Positions 41,479 to 49,669 of a stretch of DNA of 64,000 nucleotides are shown here, one piece after another. Position 1 is the first letter of the stretch, and every line of letters starts with the position of its first letter. The stretch is from Lachnospiraceae bacterium (GTDB taxonomy: Bacteria; Bacillota; Clostridia; Lachnospirales; Lachnospiraceae). The stretch spans positions 8,393 through 72,392 of the forward strand of contig JABZIV010000005.1 in NCBI GenBank assembly GCA_015258095.1, in the 5' to 3' direction. The translations under genes were made by a program, and so were the position numbers. The notes below the pieces were generated by a model. It was not told the DNA's origin. It made no database searches and saw only the letters and a program-made list of their open reading frames with translations.

Positions 41479-42738
41479 TTACTCCACTTTCAGCTCTATC
41501 CCCATTTCCAAGGCGCGCTCCTGATAGACTTCACTCATCTCTGCTGTCAATACCAGGCGCTTCTTGGCATATTTTCCTCCAAAGCGATGAGCCACTGTAT
41601 CCAGTTCATAAAGAGCATGCAAGCACTGCTGGGGTGAAAGCTTCCCGCTCTTACAGGAAATAAAGCCGGGAATATAGCCCTGAAGAGACAGGACGTCGAT
41701 TTCATTTAACACATCTATTCCGGATGGGCCTTCCAGCACCCCATCCCAGTCCAGATGCACTCCCACTCGGCACTCATCACTATGCCCCTTTTCCTGCAAA
41801 TAAGTATAGAGCTCTAAAATGCTGCCTCCATCCCAAAGATATCCCTTAATCGTCTTGTTCTTAAAGCAAAATTGATATTTCCCCTCAGAACGTTTTAAAT
41901 CAAGAATCGCTCCTGCCTGAGCCAAATCCTCCATGATTTGATAAAACTTTTGGGCAGACTTTAATTTGTTGGAAGAACCCGCCAGTGCCTTCAGCACCGT
42001 ACTTTCCTTTCGATACACTCGGCCTTCCTCATCAGGGCTCATATTTTCTCTTAAAAACTCTGAAAAAGGATTCCAATACTCCGAATGAAGCTTCATCACC
42101 TTCCAAATTTTTAAAATATCCTCCCGGCTTTCCTCATCAGGAACTTCTTTTATTTCTTTTTGCAGCTTATAGTTAATGACCCCGCCGTGCATTTCAACCA
42201 GTTTGTCCAGAGACATGGGAACAAGACGTTTTACCGCTATACTGCTGATGTTTTTACCTTTTTTCGTATCGGAGCACACTGTATTCAACTTGTCATCATC
42301 CTGTTTATCTCTGTTCAAAGCCTCTTTATTACGCTCATCGTAATGCGATGATTCTGCGTCTAGCTCCAAAAGCTTTCCTTTGAAAATATCAAACATGTGC
42401 ATAGGGGTTTCATATTCCCGGGACAACATACCAAAGGCCACCAGCATCAGGCTTTCTCCCCCGGTAATGTCAAAAAAGAGCTTGGCATTTCGGCTAAGCT
42501 CCAACTCTATCTCCTTTCGCATCGTTTCTAAAACCGACTGCAAATTGCTTTCCGACAAAGGCAAAAAGACAACGCTTTCCACAGCACAGTATTTTCTCAG
42601 AAATTTCTCCGTCTTTTCCTTCTGAGAGATAATGTCCTCCTGATTTCCGAAAAATACCAGCTTATCCACCTGAAAATGCATTGCGGTAATGACATTTTCA
42701 ATAGGCTCTCGGCTAAGAAATTCAAAAACAACTACCAT
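41479..42738 (-). CDS. Stand-alone CARF-domain nuclease, Card1/Can2-like (DUF1887)
   Basis: 419 aa. N-terminal CARF-like Rossmann domain (~1-125): 'VFEFLSREPIENVITAMHF' start, 'DKLVFFGNQE' strand and 'FFDITGGESLMLVAFG' (89-103), the ligand-binding loop typical of DUF1887. A linker and winged-helix-like middle (~165-300) follow. C-terminal PD-(D/E)XK-type nuclease (~301-400): 'GGSILELYTYLQ' (Glu309), 'NEIDVL' (345-350, Asp348) and 'FISCKSGK' (Lys363). The Glu usually placed two before the Lys is Ser361. Card1/Can2 proteins are activated by cyclic tetra-adenylate from type III CRISPR-Cas and cut ssDNA/RNA. No CRISPR array or cas10 lies in this window. Weak ribosome site. Confidence 0.82.
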   Translation of the reverse strand: MVVVFEFLSREPIENVITAMHFQVDKLVFFGNQEDIISQKEKTEKFLRKYCAVESVVFLPLSESNLQSVLETMRKEIELELSRNAKLFFDITGGESLMLVAFGMLSREYETPMHMFDIFKGKLLELDAESSHYDERNKEALNRDKQDDDKLNTVCSDTKKGKNISSIAVKRLVPMSLDKLVEMHGGVINYKLQKEIKEVPDEESREDILKIWKVMKLHSEYWNPFSEFLRENMSPDEEGRVYRKESTVLKALAGSSNKLKSAQKFYQIMEDLAQAGAILDLKRSEGKYQFCFKNKTIKGYLWDGGSILELYTYLQEKGHSDECRVGVHLDWDGVLEGPSGIDVLNEIDVLSLQGYIPGFISCKSGKLSPQQCLHALYELDTVAHRFGGKYAKKRLVLTAEMSEVYQERALEMGIELKVE

Positions 42739-42796
42739 GCTGTCGCCCCCATGCTTATTTTACCGTCTATTTCTCTTCCTTATGCAAGGCGTGATT

Positions 42797-43328
42797 TCAT
42801 ATAGCTTCCGGATTGGAGAAAATAGGAAAAAATAAATCTTCATCGTATTTTAAAATATCCCAAAAATGATCTTGATTCTTTTCCCGAATAAAGTTGTGAA
42901 TCGAAGAGTCTAACATCGTTCCATCTTCCAAATCCTCCGCGGTAATCTTTTGGCTGGGATTCATATTGGAACAAAGTGCAATACCTCCATTTTCATCCTC
43001 GTGAATAAAGAAAGCTATCTTTTCTCCTAAGTTCGCCGTTCCTATCCTCCAAAAAACATATATTTTCATCTTTGATAGCTCCAATTCGAATTTTAGAAGA
43101 TATATCCGTTCTTGGCTCAAAAATATGAACTTCCTCAGCATCTTTAGATGATAGAGTAAGAACTTCCAAGCTTAGGCCAGCTTCATGGTCTATATACCCA
43201 TAGCAGAGAATAAAATTGGCTAAATCCGCTCCCGGATACCCTTCCACTACTTTTCTCAATTTATCATTCATGGAAACAAGCCAAAAATTATCGCTTATCT
43301 TTCGAAAGTCTATGTTCTTGGAGCGCAT
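42797..43328 (-). pseudogene. Unknown gene split by a one-base slip in a homopolymer
   Basis: Starts at 43328 with a strong AAGGAGG site and reads 111 codons to a premature stop at 42993; a second frame, open from about 43141 to 42797, continues the protein. Removing one base from a run of six T (plus-strand AAAAAA at 43051-43056) joins the halves into a continuous 176-residue protein: '...IKDENIC' into '...GEKIAFFIHEDENGG' and ending 'FFPIFSNPEAI'. I do not recognise the family; it is a small, acidic, soluble protein. The break may be a true mutation, phase variation, or a sequencing error. Confidence 0.7.
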
Positions 43329-43559
43329 ACTACCTCCTTCAAAAACTATGTCTCAAAATAATGATAGCATCTCGTCATTGTAAAATACATCTCTTCCATG
43401 CAAATACCATCCATTCTATTTCAGCAATGCACATTTTTTTACTTTGCTTACTCTCAAATGTATTTTACACAGGAAGGAGTTCGTTAAAATTGACTGGATA
43501 GTGGAGTGAGGCTTTTAAATGATATATTCTTAAATCAAGTATTTGTAAGTTTTCACTCT

Positions 43560-44771
43560 TTAATACTCTTTACTAAGAAGAAAATCCCGTATGTTCAAAT
43601 GTTTTATGCCATTACGGCTCATATCCAATTCATCCAAAGAAAGGACATACTTGGGATAATGATCCCGAACCGAGTCATAGATGCCAAATTCTCGTTCAAT
43701 AGTCTCAGAACCGGCAAGAAGATAAGCCACTTGAATATACAGTTTGTCCTTATTTTTTTTCGCTATAAAATCAATTTCCTTCTCCCCATTTTTTCCAATT
43801 GTAACCGTATAGCCTCGTCTAAGCAATTCCACACAAACAATGTTTTCAAGAACTTGGTCGATATTTCTCGTGTTCGTTCCTAAGATAGCTTCCCGTAGTC
43901 CATGATCCACCGAATAATACTTCTCATTTACACTAAGAATTTTCTTTCCCTGAAGATCTTCCCGTCTAAGTTTCATAAAAAGATAAGCATCGCAGCATGC
44001 TTTTATATAATTCAAAATGGTTTCGGCAGAAACTTTCCGATTTTCCTGCTTTAAATAATTGGATATGCTTCTTGCACTAAAGCTATGTCCTACATTGTCT
44101 AAAAAATATAGAATCATCCTCTCCAACAGTTCCACATCACGAATATTATTACGCTGGACCACATCCTTTAAGAGCACGGAATTATAGACATCTCTTAGAT
44201 ATTGTAGAGAAGCCTCTTTATCATAACGAAGATTCACAAGAAAAGGCATCCCTCCCATTTCCAGATAATTCTTGAATTCTTCTGTAACGGAAGTATCTTT
44301 ATTTTCCTGTTTTATAGACTCCAGATATTCTTCGAAGGAAAATGGGAAAACCACAAACTCTACATAACGTCCGCCAAGATAGCTTGCCAGCTCTCCAGAA
44401 AGTAGCTTTGCATTGGAGCCAGTGATATAGATGTCACAATCAAAATCTACACGGGCAGAATTAATGCATTTTTCCCACTGCTCTACTTCTTGGATTTCAT
44501 CAAAAAATAAATAAACCTTTCCTTGGATTAATGCAATCCTTCTTTTCAATTCTTGGTACAAAGAACTCGCTGTGCAGAAATCCGCATTTTCCATGGACTC
44601 AAAATTAAAGCTGATAAACTGAGTCTCTACAACACCTTGTCTTTGAATTTCCTCTTGAATAAGCCGGAGCATAACAGACTTTCCCGATCGGCGAATTCCG
44701 GTCAGAACCTTGACAATATCCTTTCCGATAAACGGTTTAATGTTATTGATGTATCTCTCACGTTGAATCAT
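43560..44771 (-). CDS. AAA ATPase with DUF4143 C-terminal domain
   Basis: 403 aa. N-terminal P-loop ATPase of the archaeal-ATPase-like group: Walker A 'TGIRRSGKSVMLRLIQEEI' (~26-44), Walker B 'VYLFFDEIQEVEQW' (~95), sensor 'IYITGSNAKLLSGEL'. C-terminal DUF4143 (~205-400) has a restriction-endonuclease-like strand pair: 'RRGYTVTIGKNGEKEIDFIA' and 'KDKLYIQVAYLL', where E-I-D and Q-V-A occupy the places of D/E-X-K; the Lys is not conserved, so nuclease activity is doubtful. Such ATPases are abundant in anaerobes, often in mobile or defence contexts, and their role is unknown. Confidence 0.9.
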   Translation of the reverse strand: MIQRERYINNIKPFIGKDIVKVLTGIRRSGKSVMLRLIQEEIQRQGVVETQFISFNFESMENADFCTASSLYQELKRRIALIQGKVYLFFDEIQEVEQWEKCINSARVDFDCDIYITGSNAKLLSGELASYLGGRYVEFVVFPFSFEEYLESIKQENKDTSVTEEFKNYLEMGGMPFLVNLRYDKEASLQYLRDVYNSVLLKDVVQRNNIRDVELLERMILYFLDNVGHSFSARSISNYLKQENRKVSAETILNYIKACCDAYLFMKLRREDLQGKKILSVNEKYYSVDHGLREAILGTNTRNIDQVLENIVCVELLRRGYTVTIGKNGEKEIDFIAKKNKDKLYIQVAYLLAGSETIEREFGIYDSVRDHYPKYVLSLDELDMSRNGIKHLNIRDFLLSKEY

Positions 44772-45161
44772 TTGGGGAGGCCTCCTTTAGGATTGATGGG
44801 AAATATGAATCCATTATACTTGATATTTAAAATAATAAGAAGATTTTTGTTCGATATAAATGACAAAAATCTTCTTTTGTATAAAGTAAAACAATACAAT
44901 AATCAGAAGCCTAAAGTTATCCTATTGAATCTTAACTCTACCGCATACTTAAATGGATAGGTTATTGATCATTTACAATCCTTGTAACTCTGATAATCAC
45001 TCAGTTTGTTATAAAAGATCTCAACCAGTTCCATGGTTCTCCTTTAAAAATATAAAAGCCCATTCGACCGTGTCCATGAAACCACGATTCGATAGGCTTT
45101 GAAAATCGCACACTTAAAACACGATCTAATAGGCTTTGCAATCTGTATTGTACTATCTCAT
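44772..45161. other. Intergenic region with a 14-bp perfect inverted repeat
   Basis: No gene. AAGAAGATTTTTGT (44837-44850) and its exact complement (44863-44876) form a strong hairpin, with T-rich tail on both sides: likely terminator of the upstream DUF234 ATPase gene. A TATAAT box (minus, 44813-44818) lies just before the DUF4143 gene. Two degenerate ~20-bp copies (ACGATTCGATAGGCTTTG at 45084, ACGATCTAATAGGCTTTG at 45121) lie near the right end. Confidence 0.6.
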
Positions 45162-46613
45162 TTACTTGTAATTTACAATCTGCTCCAGGGTATAAAGCAT
45201 CGTATTATTTCCAGCTGCTGCTTCGATGATTTTCTCATCAAATCCGCTCTCCGAAAATAACGCATAATAGAACTTTGCTTCTTTTTTAAGGGAGGCAAGC
45301 TTTGCCAGCGTATCCAAATATTCCGAATAAGAAAACGGACTCGTTTTCAATTTACATTCTCCCAGTAAGTATTGCTTGGCATCGGCACTGATGCAAAGAA
45401 GATCAATTTCAGACTCCGATATACGGACTCCTCCCGGCATGGCATCATCACGAACTGTCGTCTTTCCCATCCATCTCCCCATTTTGGCATAACGAAAAGG
45501 CAAGGCATTCTTTTTTTGCATTTCCCGAACAAACTCATGGCAGACAGACTCAAAAGTAACAAAAGCAAATTGCTGAAGCATAGGCTTAACTAAATATTCA
45601 TAAACACCATCCACATCTCCATCTTCCAGCTGAGAAAAATTCGTAAAGCAAAATGCATACCAGAAACGAAAATAATTATCCGTCAGGCGATAAATTCCTC
45701 TATTGGAATTCCCATGTTCTTTAATTCCCGCATCCACTGAAAATTCTCGTTCCACAATGCCTAGTTCCATCAGGTTCTTAAGGTACACGCTAGTCTTGGA
45801 AGTATCCTCTACAAGAGACTTCTGGCTAATAGCATTAAGCTTGGTATTTCCCAAGGCAACCGCTTCAATAATGGAATTGTAAATTGGCGTTTCCCTCAAC
45901 TCCTGATGAAGCAAAAACTCCACCTCACTATATAAAACACAGCCCTTCGTCAAAATGTTTCTTTTAATATTTTCCTCAAGAGATAAATTCGAATTCCATT
46001 GACATAAATAATGTGGTATCCCGCCAAGAATAGAATAAGACAACAGCTTATCTTTCGCAGAATAATTCGGAAAGAATTTTGCCGCATCATAAAAGCCCAT
46101 TTCCCGCATTTTATAGATTCCGGTAGCCCTGCCATAGAGAGGATTTTTTTCTGCCAGTAATTCCTTTTCCATAAAACTCATGGCACTTCCGCACAAAATC
46201 AGCATCACATTCTTATCTTTCAGTTCCGTATCCCATAAATTTTGCAGTATAGAAGGTATACTTTTATTGCCATGACACATATAGGGGAACTCATCAATAA
46301 TCAGTAATTTTTTCTCTTCTCCATACGGAAGCTCCAAAACGGAGCGAAATGCCGTTTCCCAATCATGAAAGCTAGAAATATAGTTTTTTGCCGGAATCTC
46401 TTCTCGTAACATACAGTTCGAAAAATTTCTGAGCTGCACAGCATCTGTTGTTTCAGTACAGGAAAAAAAGACGTGGGGCTTTCCTTTACAAAACTCTCGT
46501 AAAGTTTCCGTCTTACCGACACGTCTTCTACCATATAAAACAATCAGCTGTCCGCCATTTTCATTATATTTGTTATTGAAATAATTTAACTCATTTTGCC
46601 TTCCAATAAACAA
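45162..46613 (-). CDS. AAA ATPase with DUF234 C-terminal domain
   Basis: 483 aa from a TTG start with GGGAGG upstream. Walker A 'LYGRRRVGKTETLREFCKG' (~26-44), Walker B 'LLIIDEFPYM' (~103), then a winged-helix region (~250-300, 'LVEDTSKTSVYLKNLMELGI') and C-terminal DUF234 (~335-470). The latter carries a well-preserved PD-(D/E)XK signature: 'ESEIDLLCIS' followed by 'YLLGECKLK'. Family proteins occur widely in anaerobic bacteria and archaea with unknown role. Preceded by a TTGCTT-17-TATAAT promoter on the minus strand. Confidence 0.9.
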   Translation of the reverse strand: MFIGRQNELNYFNNKYNENGGQLIVLYGRRRVGKTETLREFCKGKPHVFFSCTETTDAVQLRNFSNCMLREEIPAKNYISSFHDWETAFRSVLELPYGEEKKLLIIDEFPYMCHGNKSIPSILQNLWDTELKDKNVMLILCGSAMSFMEKELLAEKNPLYGRATGIYKMREMGFYDAAKFFPNYSAKDKLLSYSILGGIPHYLCQWNSNLSLEENIKRNILTKGCVLYSEVEFLLHQELRETPIYNSIIEAVALGNTKLNAISQKSLVEDTSKTSVYLKNLMELGIVEREFSVDAGIKEHGNSNRGIYRLTDNYFRFWYAFCFTNFSQLEDGDVDGVYEYLVKPMLQQFAFVTFESVCHEFVREMQKKNALPFRYAKMGRWMGKTTVRDDAMPGGVRISESEIDLLCISADAKQYLLGECKLKTSPFSYSEYLDTLAKLASLKKEAKFYYALFSESGFDEKIIEAAAGNNTMLYTLEQIVNYK

Positions 46614-46677
46614 AGCACTCTACCTCCCGCCAATGCGATTTATCTAATCCGGATTTACTAAATCACGATTTGATTTT

Positions 46678-46706
46678 ATTATAGAGTTTATAATAAGGGG
46701 AAGCAA
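46678..46706 (-). promoter_or_regulatory. Promoter of the DUF234 ATPase gene
   Basis: On the minus strand TTGCTT (46701-46706), 17-bp spacer, TATAAT (46678-46683). About 65 bp upstream of the TTG start. Confidence 0.6.
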
Positions 46707-46746
46707 GATAAAAAATAGAAATTTGTATCAGCAATCACTTTCTCCT

Positions 46747-47967
46747 CTACACCTTCTCCCCTTCCTCCTTTGTCTTTCCCATCACCTGACTAATGGCCGC
46801 GTGTCCTCCGCTTTGCATCTGGCTAAGCAGTGCCTGCCCGCTGCTCTGTAGTTGACTGAGCACCGTCTGTCCACCACTTTTGATCTGCGAAACGGCGGCT
46901 TGTGTACTGCTTTCCATCAAATTGCTTAAAGCATTCATGATTTCTTTTTTCTTCTCTTCCGGAAGTTTTCCCATTTCTTTCCAGATGATTTCCATATTTT
47001 TTCTTAAATTTCCGGAGAACTCTACAAAGGTCTCCGACTTTGTGCTTTCAATCAGGGAAAATGCGGTTGTGCAAAGGGATTCTCTGGTTTCATCATCCAT
47101 GCTTTCCAGCCAGCTTCCCAAGGTGGTTTTCGTGTACTCACTAAGCTCATCCAATTCCGCAGAGACGAGGACATCCTTTTCCGCTTCCCAGGTCATGGCG
47201 TCATGCTGCAAAATGCCCTTTGCCGTACTGTGAATCACATGCTGTTTTGCCGGATTGGACAGAAGTTGCCCGATAATGGAACTCTGGGGCGCAACGGTAA
47301 GAATTTTCGGCAAAATCTCCTGAAATGCCGAAGACTGAATCACTTCCTCTCGAAAACCCGGGCCGTCATTATTATAAACTTGCACAATACGCTCCTTGTT
47401 CTCTGCCTCACAGAAGGCAGCCGCATACATCGCAAAGTTCCCGCCTTTCGAGTGTCCTCCCAAAATGAGCTGCCCTTCCAAAATCTTAGCCACTTTATTC
47501 ATATAATTCACTGCTTCCTTAGCGCCTGCCGTTTCCGACTGACAGCTCATGAGAAAGTCTTCTCTCCAACCGGTAATCGTCTCGTCAGTCCCTCGAAAGG
47601 AAACATAGTTTGTACCATCCGGAAGGAAAAAGCAAAGGGCAGTAAATTGCTTCACTGTATCTTTATCAAAATCCTTCACATAGTACCCGACTTTTGTATC
47701 CCGAAAACGCGCTCCCTCCATCATCTTTTGCAATAATAGCGGTGCTCGCTCCGTAAACTGCCCCGATGTCTTGATTTCTTCCATGGAATACTTTTCGCAA
47801 AAACACTGAAAGAGCTCCTTTAAATCATAGAAGCCATCCCATTCCTGCCGTAACGCAGCAAAATCAATATAGGCCAAATAGGCAAGGATAACATTGTCCA
47901 CCTCATTAAAAGGGGCGATAGACAGCGGGACATCGTTTCTCCATGCTAAGTAATCCAGTAATTCCAT
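46747..47967 (-). CDS. DUF2974 (Mbeg1-like) alpha/beta hydrolase
   Basis: 406 aa. Lipase-like core: 'YVSFRGTDETITGWREDF' (oxyanion/lid segment, ~121-138) and the nucleophile elbow 'LGGHSKGGNFAMY' with Ser173. A predicted acid and His are less clear. The C-terminal ~60 residues form an unusual amphipathic tandem: 'SQIKSGGQTVL', 'SQLQSSGQALL', 'SQMQSGGHAAI', 'SQVMG', an 11-residue period suited to membrane association. AAGGAGTG precedes the ATG. Substrate unknown; phospholipase/lipase-type activity is inferred from fold only. Twenty bases before it on the same strand is recO, so it is probably the last gene of the era-recO unit. Confidence 0.85.
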   Translation of the reverse strand: MELLDYLAWRNDVPLSIAPFNEVDNVILAYLAYIDFAALRQEWDGFYDLKELFQCFCEKYSMEEIKTSGQFTERAPLLLQKMMEGARFRDTKVGYYVKDFDKDTVKQFTALCFFLPDGTNYVSFRGTDETITGWREDFLMSCQSETAGAKEAVNYMNKVAKILEGQLILGGHSKGGNFAMYAAAFCEAENKERIVQVYNNDGPGFREEVIQSSAFQEILPKILTVAPQSSIIGQLLSNPAKQHVIHSTAKGILQHDAMTWEAEKDVLVSAELDELSEYTKTTLGSWLESMDDETRESLCTTAFSLIESTKSETFVEFSGNLRKNMEIIWKEMGKLPEEKKKEIMNALSNLMESSTQAAVSQIKSGGQTVLSQLQSSGQALLSQMQSGGHAAISQVMGKTKEEGEKV

Positions 47968-47986
47968 GCTTTACACTCCTTATTCC

Positions 47987-48637
47987 TTATTCCCGCAAAC
48001 TCTCCAGGATCTTCATACTTTGAAAATGTACGGGAAAACTCTCTTGGCAAAGTGCGGAAACATTTTCACAAAAATCCTCCAGCGCCGCTCCCTCCAAAGT
48101 AAAGGTATAGAGCTTTCCGAGAGGCATCGACAGCACATACTGCCACGCCTCCTGTACTGCCTTCCGCTTCGAATAAGGAGGCTCTTCCGTATACTCCCCC
48201 TCTAAAAATAGAAGACGAAGTTCAAAAACAGCGCGCACCAAGCGGTTGTTCAGGTTTTTGTGAAGCAGTGCTTTCAGGGAGAGATAAATCAGGTTCACCA
48301 TTCCATCCGCAGGCAGGTTCTCCTGGGATACCACAGAGGCAAGTTCCAGAAAATAGGCGGCATAACAGGCCTTCTCCAAATCCGATGCAATTTCCGTAAA
48401 ATACGCATCGACTTTCACCGCTTGCAGATTATAGCCTGTTTTTCCCTTTCTTAAAGAAAAAGTGCCGAAGACAAAGCTTCGGCTCCCAGCCATAAGAGGA
48501 GAGGTCGGTCGTTTCGCCCCGCTCGCCCAAACCGTCATTTTCCCCTGCTCCATGGTAAGCAGAGAAAGACGTTTATCAAATTCTCTCTGGCTGTTCTCTG
48601 CGAGCACAACCCCATGAACCACGATTTCTTCCTTCAC
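47987..48637 (-). CDS. recO: DNA repair protein RecO
   Basis: 216 aa from a GTG start (AAGAGG upstream). OB-fold N-terminal domain: 'VVHGVVLAENSQREFDKRLSLL' (split across strands) and 'GKMTVWASGAKRPTSPLMAG'; then the helical zinc-finger-type domain, here without obvious Cys ligands, as in many Firmicutes: 'FELASVVSQENLPADGMVNLIYLSL' in part. RecO assists RecA loading in the RecFOR pathway. Slightly shorter than the usual ~240 residues. Located directly downstream of era (16 bp), the standard arrangement in Firmicutes. Confidence 0.92.
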   Translation of the reverse strand: MKEEIVVHGVVLAENSQREFDKRLSLLTMEQGKMTVWASGAKRPTSPLMAGSRSFVFGTFSLRKGKTGYNLQAVKVDAYFTEIASDLEKACYAAYFLELASVVSQENLPADGMVNLIYLSLKALLHKNLNNRLVRAVFELRLLFLEGEYTEEPPYSKRKAVQEAWQYVLSMPLGKLYTFTLEGAALEDFCENVSALCQESFPVHFQSMKILESLRE

Positions 48638-48653
48638 AAATTGCCTCTTCTAC

Positions 48654-49616
48654 CTACTTCTGTTCTTTGTACCCATACTCCTGTAAGTATGCCGGATTCT
48701 CTCTCCAGTCTTTTCTGACTTTTACGAAGAGTTGTAAATTGACTTTCGCTTCCAGGAGTTTTTCTATCTGAATGCGCGCACCGCTCCCGATGCTTTTCAG
48801 CATACTGCCGGCTTTCCCGATAATGATACCTTTGTGGCTCTCTTTCTCACAGACAATAGTTGCTTTCACGTCCCATATCCCGTTCTTTCGCTCCTGCATA
48901 CTCTCCACCAAAACGGCGATTCCATGCGGAATCTCCTTGTCCAGCTTATAGAGTGCCTGTTCTCGAATCAATTCCCTCGTAATCTCCCGAACCGGAAGAT
49001 CGGTCACCGTATCCGCATCATAATACCGGGGTCCATAGGGCAGGAAAGCAAAAATCGTGTCCAGCAGTTCCTCGAGTCCACTCTTTCTATAAGCGGAAAC
49101 GGAAACCGTAGCAACAAAGGGAAGACTCCGGGCATATTCCGCTTTCTTTCGTTCCACCGCCGCTTCTTCAAGTAAATCAATCTTATTTAAAACAAGGAGG
49201 AGCTTTCGCTTACTATGGGAGAGCAGGGAGAGCACCTGTTCCTCCTTTTTCCCTTTCTCTGCCGTGGCATCCACCAGAAAGAGAATTAAATCACCGCTAC
49301 CGAGCGCTTTCTCCGCCACCGATTCCATATAGACGGAAAGCTTATTCTCCGCCTTATGGATTCCCGGCGTATCGTGAAACACAATCTGTCCCCTGTCATC
49401 GTCATAGACTGCCATGATCTGGTTTCTGGTCGTTTGCGCTTTCTTCGAAGTAATGGCAATTTTTTGTCCGACAAGCGCATTTAGAAGGGTGGATTTTCCT
49501 GCATTGGGAAGACCGACGATGGAAACAAAGCCGGACTTTATTTCCGTCTCTTTCTCCTCACGCAGATTCTCTTCTCCTCTTTCCTTCGCAAAAAAATCCT
49601 CTATCACCTGATTCAT
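48654..49616 (-). CDS. era: GTPase Era
   Basis: 320 aa. G1 'GLPNAGKSTLLNALVG' (~36), G2 threonine in 'QTTRNQIMAVY', G3 'DTPGIHKAENK', G4 'LNKIDLLEEA' and a C-terminal KH domain ('GKAGSMLKSIGSGARIQIEKLL', as 'GIIIGKAGSMLKSIGS' ~270). Binds 16S rRNA and assists 30S assembly. A charged N-terminal extension of about 25 residues precedes the G domain. Operon with recO and the DUF2974 hydrolase. Confidence 0.96.
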   Translation of the reverse strand: MNQVIEDFFAKERGEENLREEKETEIKSGFVSIVGLPNAGKSTLLNALVGQKIAITSKKAQTTRNQIMAVYDDDRGQIVFHDTPGIHKAENKLSVYMESVAEKALGSGDLILFLVDATAEKGKKEEQVLSLLSHSKRKLLLVLNKIDLLEEAAVERKKAEYARSLPFVATVSVSAYRKSGLEELLDTIFAFLPYGPRYYDADTVTDLPVREITRELIREQALYKLDKEIPHGIAVLVESMQERKNGIWDVKATIVCEKESHKGIIIGKAGSMLKSIGSGARIQIEKLLEAKVNLQLFVKVRKDWRENPAYLQEYGYKEQK

Positions 49617-49669
49617 ACGCCCCTCTCCTCTTTTCCGGTTTTTTCTACGCCATATCTCCTGTTCTTCCG

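Noticed and set aside
45084..45141. Two similar segments 37 bp apart (ACGATTCGATAGGCTTTG type), CRISPR-like period
   Set aside because: Only two degenerate copies, no third unit, no cas genes; period and similarity are insufficient to call a CRISPR array.
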